In this document: piece by piece, positions 9,076 through 16,242 of the stretch
Layout of the letters: each line of letters opens with the position of its first letter
Position numbering within the stretch: position 1 is the stretch's first letter
Assembly (NCBI RefSeq): GCF_002292295.1
Contig: NZ_DBBS01000002.1
Span: 1-64,000, forward strand
DNA length: 64,000 nucleotides
DNA from: Sphingomonas sp. UBA978
GTDB taxonomy: Bacteria; Pseudomonadota; Alphaproteobacteria; Sphingomonadales; Sphingomonadaceae
Reading direction: 5' to 3'
Notes under the pieces: generated by a model
The model's database searches: none
The model's input: only the letters and a program-made list of their open reading frames with translations
Told to the model about the DNA's origin: nothing
Made by a program: the position numbers and the translations under genes

Positions 9076-10629
9076 TCACGCGAACAGCCCGTGCAGATAC
9101 CAGCGCGGATGCTCGCGTTCGTCGTGCAGGCCGTGGCGGAAGATCCAGAAGCGGCGGCCGCGGCGATCCTCGACGCGATAGTAATCGCGGGTCGGGATCG
9201 TCGCATCGTGCCGTCGCCACCATTCGCCGGCGATCCGCTCCGGTCCTTCCGAACGGGCGATCTCGTGGACGCGGCGGCGCCAGCGGAAGCGGTGCGGGGG
9301 GCCGTCCGGCACCTCGGCCATGACGCTCTCGATCGGCTGTGGCGGGTCGAACAGATAGATCGGGCGCAGCGGCGGCTCGCCCGCCTCCGTCTCCGGCCAG
9401 GCGGCGGCCGGCGCGTCGGCGGTGGCGGGCAGCATCAGTTCGGCCTGTTCGGGGATGTGGCTGTCGCGCGCCCCGAAGCGGCGCACCCGGCTGCGCCCGA
9501 GCCGGGTCGAGAGCTGGTCGACCAGCTGCGCCACTTCCCCCTCTCGCGAGGCGCCGCCCTCCAGCCGCAATTGCGCCGCGTCGAGCCGCTCGGCCAGCGC
9601 GACGTCGAGCCGCACCAGATCGTAGCCGAAGCCGGGGTCGAGCGGATCGGCGAGGCTGTCGATCCGCTCCGCGAACAGGCGCATCAGCAGCGCGACGTCG
9701 CGCGTCGGCTGGCCCGTCTCGACGCGCAGCGACTGGACGTGGCCATCGGCGCGGAACAGTCGCGCCTCCCACCGCCGCCCGCCCTGGTGGCGTTCGGTCA
9801 GCGTCGTCGCCGCCGCCTCTGCCAGTTCCTCCAGCACCTCCAGCGCATAATCGGTGCGCGCGATCGGTTCGGCGAAGCGGCGCTCGACCGCGATCGGGGC
9901 GATCCGGACGCGCGCCTTCACCGGTGCTCTGTGGTCGCCGGCGAGCCGCCGCACCATCGTCGCCGCCTCTTCGCCGAAGCGCGCGGCGATCCCCGCCAGC
10001 GGACGCGCCATCACATCGCCGACCGTCTTCAGCCCGGCGCGGGTCAGCGCCACTGTCGCATCTCGGTCGAGGTCGAGCGCCGCCACCGGCAGCCGCTTCA
10101 CCGCGCCCTTCTCGTCCGGCGCGGGCGCACCGGCATAGCGGGCGAGCGCCCGCGCGATCTCCGGCGTGTCGCCGAACGCGTGGCGCGCCAGGATGCCGCG
10201 CCGCGCCATCCGCGCCTCGACATCTGCCGCCAGCGGCCGTTCGCCGTCGAAAGCATGCGCGCAGCCGGCGATATCGAGCACCAGGGCATCGGGCGGCATC
10301 AGCGCCACCGTCGGGCTGTAGCGCGCGCAACCGTCCGCCAGCCGCTCCAGCCAGTCCATGTCGGCGTGCGGATCGGCGGGGAACACCTCCAGCTCCGGCA
10401 CCCGCGCGCGCGCATCGGCGAGGCTGAGCCCCGGCTCCAGCCCGGCGCGCGCCGCGGTCAGGTCGGTCGCGGTCAGCCGCACCGCCTGACCGACCGTCTC
10501 GGTAAAGGCGATCGGCGTCTCACCCTGCCGCACGAACAGATGCGGCCGGGTGGCGCGCAGCCGCTCGATCGGGAGCCACGGAAAGACCAGCGCCAGATAG
10601 CGGCGCTCCACGGAAACTCTTGGCATCAC
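9076..10629 (-). CDS. imuB: ImuB, Y-family polymerase-like mutasome protein
   Basis: Non-catalytic Y-family homologue that bridges ImuA and DnaE2 and docks to the sliding clamp. At 517 residues it keeps the Y-family palm/little-finger layout, but the first acidic motif of active Y polymerases is replaced by YLALVFPWLPIERL near the N-terminus, as expected for ImuB. The C-terminal region (WRRHDATIPTRDYYRVEDRRG and RWYLHGLFA) is the typical ImuB tail. Its start lies about 110 bases inside the 3' end of imuA, so translation is probably coupled. The start is supported by the family N-terminus beginning RRYLAL. Confidence 0.94.
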   Translation of the reverse strand: MMPRVSVERRYLALVFPWLPIERLRATRPHLFVRQGETPIAFTETVGQAVRLTATDLTAARAGLEPGLSLADARARVPELEVFPADPHADMDWLERLADGCARYSPTVALMPPDALVLDIAGCAHAFDGERPLAADVEARMARRGILARHAFGDTPEIARALARYAGAPAPDEKGAVKRLPVAALDLDRDATVALTRAGLKTVGDVMARPLAGIAARFGEEAATMVRRLAGDHRAPVKARVRIAPIAVERRFAEPIARTDYALEVLEELAEAAATTLTERHQGGRRWEARLFRADGHVQSLRVETGQPTRDVALLMRLFAERIDSLADPLDPGFGYDLVRLDVALAERLDAAQLRLEGGASREGEVAQLVDQLSTRLGRSRVRRFGARDSHIPEQAELMLPATADAPAAAWPETEAGEPPLRPIYLFDPPQPIESVMAEVPDGPPHRFRWRRRVHEIARSEGPERIAGEWWRRHDATIPTRDYYRVEDRRGRRFWIFRHGLHDEREHPRWYLHGLFA

Positions 10630-11293
10630 GATCCCATTCCACGCGCCAGCGCTGCCCCGCGGGGCCTCCGCGCCGGCGCAGACATTCGACGTCGAACGCG
10701 GGGAGGCCGGGCGCGCCCTCTCCCCCGCCCTGATCCAGCGCGGTCGACGGCACCGCCGCCACGCCCCAGCGGGTCGCCGCGGCGCTCGGCGTCGGTGCGG
10801 CGCCGATGCGTAGCGACAGGATGGTAACGCCCGACGATTCGGCCGCCAGCATCAGCCGCCGCGTCGCGGTGAGGTCGAATCCCGGCGCGCGTCCGACGCT
10901 CTCGACCAGCACGGTGCCGAGGCCGGCACAGCGCGCCGCATCCGCCGCCGCGCGCAGCAGCGCCGCCTCGTCCGCGACGACGCCCAGCACCAGCGAATCG
11001 GCGGACAGCCCCAGTTCGATCAGGCCGGTCGCATGCAGCCGGCCCTGGCTGCGCTCGCACGCCTCGGTGCGCAGCCACAGCAGCGGCAGCGCGCCGGCGG
11101 CGAGTGCGGCGGCGATGCCGAAGCCGGCGCCGCTCGGCCCGTCCTCGCCATCGATCGCATAGATATCATGCAGTTGCGCCCGTCCCAGCCCCTGCGCCAG
11201 CCAGGCGTCGACCGGCGCGGCCATGGCTTGCGCAGCGCCCGTGCCGGCGGCAATGCGCCGCAGGCGGGCGATCAGGGCGGACGAGTCGGCCAT
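10520..11293 (-). CDS. imuA: ImuA, SulA/RecA-like mutasome protein
   Basis: RecA-fold protein of the SOS mutasome, 257 residues. It begins with the usual ImuA pattern (LIARLRRIAAG, then GLGRAQLHDIYA) and includes a SulA/RecA-like core with LLWLRTEACERSQGRLHATGL. The family's closing segment RWRVEWDRDAKSFRGAP is present, so the long overlap with imuB is real sequence of both proteins. A textbook alphaproteobacterial LexA site lies 4 bases upstream of its ATG, which should place imuA-imuB-dnaE2 under SOS control. Confidence 0.92.
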   Translation of the reverse strand: MADSSALIARLRRIAAGTGAAQAMAAPVDAWLAQGLGRAQLHDIYAIDGEDGPSGAGFGIAAALAAGALPLLWLRTEACERSQGRLHATGLIELGLSADSLVLGVVADEAALLRAAADAARCAGLGTVLVESVGRAPGFDLTATRRLMLAAESSGVTILSLRIGAAPTPSAAATRWGVAAVPSTALDQGGGEGAPGLPAFDVECLRRRGGPAGQRWRVEWDRDAKSFRGAPLSGAGLSVAPDRAAARHPAASVRAAG

Positions 11294-11297
11294 CTAT

Positions 11298-11312
11298 GTT
11301 CTTGTAATGTTC
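11298..11312 (-). promoter_or_regulatory. LexA box of the imuA-imuB-dnaE2 operon
   Basis: A perfect direct repeat GTTC-N7-GTTC, the LexA operator of alphaproteobacteria, which differs from the palindromic CTGT-N8-ACAG of enterics. Its last base is 4 bases from the imuA start codon, so bound LexA would block initiation. The surrounding bases are AT-rich compared with the window, as expected for a promoter. Direct observation plus the known motif. Confidence 0.88.
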
Positions 11313-11364
11313 TATATATCGAGTCGCCAAGCCTGAATCGTGTTGCTGTATTTCGAGATAGGGG

Positions 11365-11393
11365 TTGCACCCCTCAAAACACGCGGCTAATAG
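11365..11393 (+). promoter_or_regulatory. Sigma70-type promoter of tRNA-Gly
   Basis: TTGCAC (11365-11370) and TAATAG (11388-11393) are separated by 17 bases, a good housekeeping promoter geometry. The tRNA begins 41 bases after the -10 hexamer. A small hairpin (CCGACC / GGTCGG, about 11406-11421) lies in the predicted 5' leader. Assignment rests on pattern and position only. Confidence 0.6.
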
Positions 11394-11434
11394 CGCCCCT
11401 CACCCACCGACCAGCCGGTCGGACAGGCGCCAGA

Positions 11435-11509
11435 GCGGGCGTAGCTCAGGGGTAGAGCACAACCTTGCCAAGGTTGGGGTCGAGGGTTCGAATCCCTTCG
11501 CCCGCTCCA
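11435..11509 (+). tRNA. tRNA-Gly (anticodon GCC)
   Basis: A complete cloverleaf can be folded. The acceptor stem is GCGGGCG / CGCCCGC, the D-arm is around GCTCAGGGGTAGAGC, and the anticodon stem is CAACC / GGTTG with loop TTGCCAA (anticodon GCC at 11467-11469). The T-arm contains GGTTCGAATCC, followed by an encoded CCA end. A short run of five T follows. It decodes GGC/GGU glycine codons, the dominant Gly codons in GC-rich genomes. It stands alone between imuA and a sparse intergenic region. Confidence 0.97.
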
Positions 11510-11750
11510 GTTTTTCCATGCATCCAGCGAGAAACAGCCGAAAGGCGATCCGCACCGTCGGGATCGCCGGTAACGCGTGGGCGGATGGCGGCGCGTGTGC
11601 CCGGCTGTGCCGGCCGCATCGTCCGGTCGACGTGCGGTCGTCGGGACATGCGATTAGGTCGCCCGATGGAAATCTGATAACAGGGCGCTACCGCCGCACC
11701 GCGACGGCTGAGAGACCGCTTTGTGCTCCCGCTCGAGACGGGAGGCGCCT

Positions 11751-11921
11751 GTGCCGACTCTGCGCAACATGCATCGCAGGCGTGCCTTGTTCGAACAGGG
11801 GATGGCCGACCGGTCGGCGACCAACATGGCGCGGATCATCCATCAGCGGCTGGCGCTGCTCCACGACGTCGAGGCCGAAGCCCCGCTGCCCGGGCCATCG
11901 CCCGCAGAGCCGGCGCGGTGA
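11751..11921 (+). CDS. Small hypothetical protein
   Basis: Possible 56-residue protein starting at GTG 11751, preceded by GGGAGG with good spacing. The sequence (PTLRNMHRRRALFEQGMADRSATNMARIIHQRLALLHDVEAEA then a Pro-rich tail) has a plausible amphipathic helix and sensible composition, unlike the other frames here. I do not recognise a family. It lies alone in about 750 bases between tRNA-Gly and the GGDEF/EAL gene. It could be a real small protein or a chance open frame. Confidence 0.4.
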   Translation: MPTLRNMHRRRALFEQGMADRSATNMARIIHQRLALLHDVEAEAPLPGPSPAEPAR

Positions 11922-12257
11922 CGGCGGCCGCACTGGTGGCGGTGCAGGCCCCGAGCGCCGCGTCGCCGCGCGAATCGTGGCCGGTGAAGGTCTATCGGTC
12001 GAGGACGGTGCCGACGGACTGGTGACGCCTGACAATATTGCCAGAAAATCATGCCTTTCGGCAAGACAGAATCAGTGTTGGGGACGTGAGCGCAAGCTGA
12101 TCGCCCGCTTCAATATTGAGCGACAGGATCGTATAATCCGAAAAGGACGGGTCATTATGGCTTGATTTTCTCATTTCGGTTTGAATACTTAGGCAATAAA
12201 CTCGGGTGAGCGACCCGTCTTAATGAACGGTAAACATCCGCCGGGTCATGCTTGGCC
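11922..12257 (+). other. AT-richer intergenic leader of the GGDEF/EAL gene
   Basis: A 336-base stretch without a convincing gene, clearly richer in A and T than its surroundings. It contains a TATAAT hexamer (12132-12137) without a well-spaced -35 element. It also contains a short hairpin CGGGT / ACCCG around 12202-12216 and a longer-range inverted pair GACGGGTC / GACCCGTC (about 12146 and 12210) that could form an alternative stem. Promoter and leader control of the downstream c-di-GMP gene is possible but unproven. Confidence 0.35.
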
Positions 12258-14168
12258 ATGGATGAGGGCTCACATGGCGACGCACTGGAGCAGCATAGGG
12301 GGCTGGGCGGCTCGCTGCTCAGGTTGCAGAACGCGATCCTAGGGTCGATCGCCAAAGGCGACCGGCTCGCCTCGACCTGCACGCAACTGTGTGTCGAGGT
12401 CGAGGCGCTGCTGCCGGACGTAATCTGCTCCGTCCTGCTCGTCGACGACGAAGGCCGGCTGCATCCGCTGGCGGGGCCCAGCCTGCCGAACGCCTATTCC
12501 GCGGCGCTGGACGGCACGCTCATCGGCCCGTCCTCCGGTTCCTGCGGCAGCACCGCCTATTTCGGGACGGAGGTGGCGGTGGAAGATATCGCCACCGATC
12601 CACGCTGGGAACAGTATCGCCACATCGCGCTGTCGCACGGCCTCAGGGCCTGCTGGTCCAGCCCGATCATCAACGCCGCCGGCACCACGGTCGCGACCTT
12701 TGCGATCTACCATCGCGAACCGACGATGCCGACGGAGGCGGAGCGCGAGGTCGTGCAGAATTGCGTGCATCTCTGCCTGATCGCGATCGACCGGCATCAT
12801 CGCCTGGTCGAGCACGAACGGCGCGCGTTCACGGATGCGCTGACCGGACTGCCGAACCGCGCGGCCTTCAATGCCGCCTTGCTCGATCTCGACTGCCGGC
12901 AGGTCGGCGGCTGGGCGCTGTTCGCGCTCGACCTCGACAATCTGAAGGTGGTCAACGACACGTTCGGCCATGCCGCCGGCGACGGCCTGTTGCGGGCGGC
13001 CAGCCGCTGCGTCGAGAAAGCGGCCTTCCCCGACCGCGCGTTCCGCATCGGCGGCGACGAGCTGGCCGTCGTCGTCCAGTCGCCTGACGCGCTGCGCGAT
13101 CTGGAGGGGGCGGCCGGGAAGATCCTGCAGGCGCTGATGTCTCCGGTCGATTGCGGCGGGCAGATCATCGTGCCGCGCGCGACCATCGGTGGTGCCGTCC
13201 AGTCGCACGATGCGCCGTCGGTGGATCGCGTCCGGCAGAATGCCGATTTCGCGCTCTACCATGCCAAGGAAACCGGGCGGGGCGGGTTCGTCCGCTACTG
13301 GCCGGGCCTGGGCTCGTCGATGACGCAGCGGCTGAGCGCCATCCGCGACGTGGGGGCGGCGCTGCGCGAGGACCGGATCGAGGCCTTCTATCAGCCGATC
13401 TTCCGCCTCGACACGCGCGAGATCGTCGGGCTCGAGGCGCTGTGCCGCATGCGCATCGGCGACGGGATCGTCGCAGCCTCCGCGTTCCACGAAGCGATGA
13501 GCGACGTGTATGTCGCCACCGCGATCACCGCGCGGATGATGCAGATGGTCGCGGCGGATATCCGCGGCTGGCTGGATATGGGCATCCCCATCCAGCATGT
13601 CGGCATCAACGTCTCCTCCGCCGACCTGAGCGGCGGGTCGGTCGACCGCGTCCTGACCGATGCCTTCGCCCAGGTTGGCGTGCCGCTGGAGCATGTCATC
13701 CTCGAGGTGACGGAAACCGTCTACATGGGCGATGGCGACCAGCTGATCCAGGCGGCGATCCAGTCGCTGCGCGGCAAGGGCATCAAGGTGGCGCTGGACG
13801 ATTTCGGCACCGGCTTCGCCTCGCTGACGCACCTGCTCACCGTGCCGGTCGACATCATCAAGATCGACAAGACCTTCGTCGATCACCTCGCGGTGGACAG
13901 CGTCAGCATGACGATCGTCGAAGGGCTGATCCGGATCGCGGAGCGGATGAACATCCGCATCGTCGCGGAGGGCATCGAGTCCGAGGAACAGGCCGGCCTG
14001 CTCGCCGCCGCGGGCTGCATCCTCGGGCAGGGTTTCCTGGTGTCGCCCGCGCTCCCGCGCCAGCAGACGACCGCGCTGCTGCTGAGCCGGGCGCAGCGTC
14101 CGGAGGGCGCGGCAACCGGCGTGCCTGCTGCCAATACCGCGCGGATGGCGACGCGGGGGTTGGGTTAG
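12258..14168 (+). CDS. GAF-GGDEF-EAL cyclic-di-GMP signalling protein
   Basis: Cytoplasmic sensor protein of about 636 residues; TTG 12252 would add two residues. A GAF domain (about 15-185, with GSCGSTAYFG and CWSSPI) precedes a GGDEF domain (about 190-350) and an EAL domain (about 360-615). The cyclase loop reads GGDEL (265-269), so the last residue deviates from GGDEF. The EAL site looks intact: LEAL (392-395), NVSSADL, LEVTETV, LDDFGTG (from 513), KIDKTF and VAEGIESEEQ. I infer a phosphodiesterase whose GGDEF domain may be weak or regulatory. No transmembrane segment is visible, so the GAF domain presumably senses a soluble ligand. Confidence 0.9.
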   Translation: MDEGSHGDALEQHRGLGGSLLRLQNAILGSIAKGDRLASTCTQLCVEVEALLPDVICSVLLVDDEGRLHPLAGPSLPNAYSAALDGTLIGPSSGSCGSTAYFGTEVAVEDIATDPRWEQYRHIALSHGLRACWSSPIINAAGTTVATFAIYHREPTMPTEAEREVVQNCVHLCLIAIDRHHRLVEHERRAFTDALTGLPNRAAFNAALLDLDCRQVGGWALFALDLDNLKVVNDTFGHAAGDGLLRAASRCVEKAAFPDRAFRIGGDELAVVVQSPDALRDLEGAAGKILQALMSPVDCGGQIIVPRATIGGAVQSHDAPSVDRVRQNADFALYHAKETGRGGFVRYWPGLGSSMTQRLSAIRDVGAALREDRIEAFYQPIFRLDTREIVGLEALCRMRIGDGIVAASAFHEAMSDVYVATAITARMMQMVAADIRGWLDMGIPIQHVGINVSSADLSGGSVDRVLTDAFAQVGVPLEHVILEVTETVYMGDGDQLIQAAIQSLRGKGIKVALDDFGTGFASLTHLLTVPVDIIKIDKTFVDHLAVDSVSMTIVEGLIRIAERMNIRIVAEGIESEEQAGLLAAAGCILGQGFLVSPALPRQQTTALLLSRAQRPEGAATGVPAANTARMATRGLG

Positions 14169-14242
14169 GGGCGTTGGTGTCATTGTAGAAGTTGTTCGCG
14201 CGGGGCATGGTCGTGCCGGGATGCCTGTAGGACCGTAACGAT

Positions 14243-15043
14243 ATGAATCGCTTGATCGCTACCTTTGCCTGTCTTGCCACGTTCGGCGCCGCCGGAGCGG
14301 TCGCGCAGTCCGTCGCCCCGTCCAAACAGATCGCCGCCGCGGTCGCAGCGCCGACGCGGACGCCGGCGAACCGGGAGCGTGATCGCTATCGCCACCCGGC
14401 GGAGACGCTCGCCTTCTTCGGCGTGACGCCGACGCAGACGATCATCGAATTCCTGCCGGCCGGGGGCTGGTATACCGAGATCCTCGCGCCGCTGACGAAC
14501 GGCCGCGGGCGCTATGTCGCGCTGGTGCCGACGCCGCAGGCCGAACGCACCCGCACCCAATTGGCCGGCAAGGCCGCGACCTATGGCACGACGCAGGTCG
14601 CGACGATCGACTTCGCGACGGGCGCATCCTCGCTTCCCGCGGGCAGCGCCGACGTGGTGCTGACGTTCCGCAACGTCCACAATCTGCTGATGCAGGACGA
14701 TCCCGCCGCAGCGGGCCGCGTGTTCAAGGCATTCTATGCGGCGCTGAAGCCGGGCGGCGTGCTGGGCGTCGTCGACCATCGCCTGCCCGAGGACATGGAC
14801 ACGGCACGCGAGAAGACGAGCGGCTATATCAAGCGGTCGACCGTCGTCCGGCTGGCGAAGGACGCGGGCTTCACGCTCGCCGGGGAATCGCGGATCAACG
14901 CCAATGCCAGGGACACGCACGACCATCCCGAGGGCGTGTGGACGCTGCCGCCGACCTATCGCCTGAAGGATGTGGATCGCGCCAAATATGCCGCGATCGG
15001 CGAGAGCGACCGCTTCACGCTGCGGTTCGTCAAGCCGCGCTGA
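14243..15043 (+). CDS. Exported class I methyltransferase-like protein
   Basis: A 266-residue protein with a clear signal peptide (MNRLIATFACLATFGAAGAVAQ, cleavage near residue 22) followed by a SAM-methyltransferase-like fold. The motif I region reads IIEFLPAGGWYTEILAPL, and FRNVHNLLM and LKPGGVLGVVDHR correspond to later motifs. Secreted proteins of this type are widespread in proteobacteria, but a periplasmic substrate is puzzling because SAM is cytoplasmic, so enzymatic activity should not be assumed. It stands as a single gene with no obvious operon partners. Confidence 0.75.
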   Translation: MNRLIATFACLATFGAAGAVAQSVAPSKQIAAAVAAPTRTPANRERDRYRHPAETLAFFGVTPTQTIIEFLPAGGWYTEILAPLTNGRGRYVALVPTPQAERTRTQLAGKAATYGTTQVATIDFATGASSLPAGSADVVLTFRNVHNLLMQDDPAAAGRVFKAFYAALKPGGVLGVVDHRLPEDMDTAREKTSGYIKRSTVVRLAKDAGFTLAGESRINANARDTHDHPEGVWTLPPTYRLKDVDRAKYAAIGESDRFTLRFVKPR

Positions 15044-15204
15044 GCCCCGCGGCGCCGGCCGTGGCACCGTCCACGGCCGGCCGTCTGTAACGATTTGTGA
15101 CCCCCGCATCCAAAAGCGCATCGGGCCGTTAGGGCCGCAGCGGGCGCATCCTTCGCATGAGACCCGTCTGTCCGGAGAGGACCACGACAGAGGGACCGCC
15201 TGCC

Positions 15205-16242
15205 ATGACCGATGCCACCACCGCCCGCCCGAGGCTTGCGCTTGCCCTGCAGGGCGGGGGTGCGCACGGCGCCTATGGCTGGGGCGTGCTCGAACGGCTG
15301 CTCGACGAGGATGTGGAGATCGTCGCGGTCAGCGGCGCCAGCGCGGGGGCGCTGAACGGCACGGCGCTGGTCGCGGGGCTGGCATGCGGCGGCCGTGAGG
15401 GCGCGCGGGCCGGGCTGGAGCGATTGTGGCGCGCGGTGTCGGGCGGGTCGCCGTTGCAGGCGTTCGACCTCGACCTGTGGGCCGGGCCGCTGTTCGAGCC
15501 GTTGTTCCGCCGCTCGCTGGAAGTGACGAAGCTGCTCGGCCGCTATATCGCGCCGTTCGCGCCGCATATCCGCGACATGCGCGCGCTGCGCCGGATCGTC
15601 GACCAGACGATCGACCTGACCGCGATCACCCGCCCGGACGCGCTGCCGCTGCACATCGCCGCGACGCGCGTGGCCAACGGCACCGCGCGCCTGTTCGCGA
15701 ACGACGAGATCACGCTCGATGCGCTGATGGCGTCCGCCTGCCTGCCCGATCTGTTCGCCGCGGTGCATATCGACGGCGAGGATTATTGGGACGGCGGCTT
15801 TTCCGCCAACCCCGCGCTCGAACCGCTCATCTTCGGCGATGCCCGGGCCACCGACATGCTGATCGTGCAGATCACGCCGTTCACCAACGCGGACGTGTCG
15901 TCGTCGCTGACCGGCACGATGGCGCGGATGAGCGATATCGGCTTCAACGCCTGCCTGCTCCGCGACCTCAAGGCGCTGACCGAGGTGCAGGCGATCGCAC
16001 GCGAGGCGCAGTCCGCGTCGCCGAAGATGCAGGCGCTCGCCGCGACCAACCTGCACCTGATGGGCGCGCCGCCCGAACTGGCGCAGCGCGGCGCGGCGAG
16101 CAAGATCGACACGCGCTGGTCGCAGATCGAGGAGCTGCGCGCGCTGGGCCGTGCGACGGCGGAAGCCTGGCTCGCCGACCATCGCGGGGGGCTGGGGCGC
16201 ATCTCGACGCTGACCGGCCTGCCCGACGCGGTGGCGGCATGA
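15205..16242 (+). CDS. Patatin-like phospholipase
   Basis: Serine lipid acyl hydrolase of the patatin family, 345 residues from ATG 15205, which matches the family N-terminus. The oxyanion glycine loop QGGGAHGAYGWG (16-27), the nucleophile elbow GASAG with Ser46, and the catalytic Asp in DYWDGG (Asp196) make a complete Ser-Asp dyad. There is no signal peptide, so it is probably cytosolic or peripheral on the inner membrane. Its stop codon overlaps the gcd start (ATGA), so the two are translationally coupled, although no functional link is known. Confidence 0.88.
   Translation: MTDATTARPRLALALQGGGAHGAYGWGVLERLLDEDVEIVAVSGASAGALNGTALVAGLACGGREGARAGLERLWRAVSGGSPLQAFDLDLWAGPLFEPLFRRSLEVTKLLGRYIAPFAPHIRDMRALRRIVDQTIDLTAITRPDALPLHIAATRVANGTARLFANDEITLDALMASACLPDLFAAVHIDGEDYWDGGFSANPALEPLIFGDARATDMLIVQITPFTNADVSSSLTGTMARMSDIGFNACLLRDLKALTEVQAIAREAQSASPKMQALAATNLHLMGAPPELAQRGAASKIDTRWSQIEELRALGRATAEAWLADHRGGLGRISTLTGLPDAVAA

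Noticed and set aside
12132..12137. TATAAT considered as the promoter of the GGDEF/EAL gene
   Set aside because: No -35 hexamer at 16-18 bases and over 100 bases to the start; left as a note, not called.
12339..14183. 614-codon open frame on the minus strand
   Set aside because: Antisense to the GGDEF/EAL gene, which has intact catalytic motifs.
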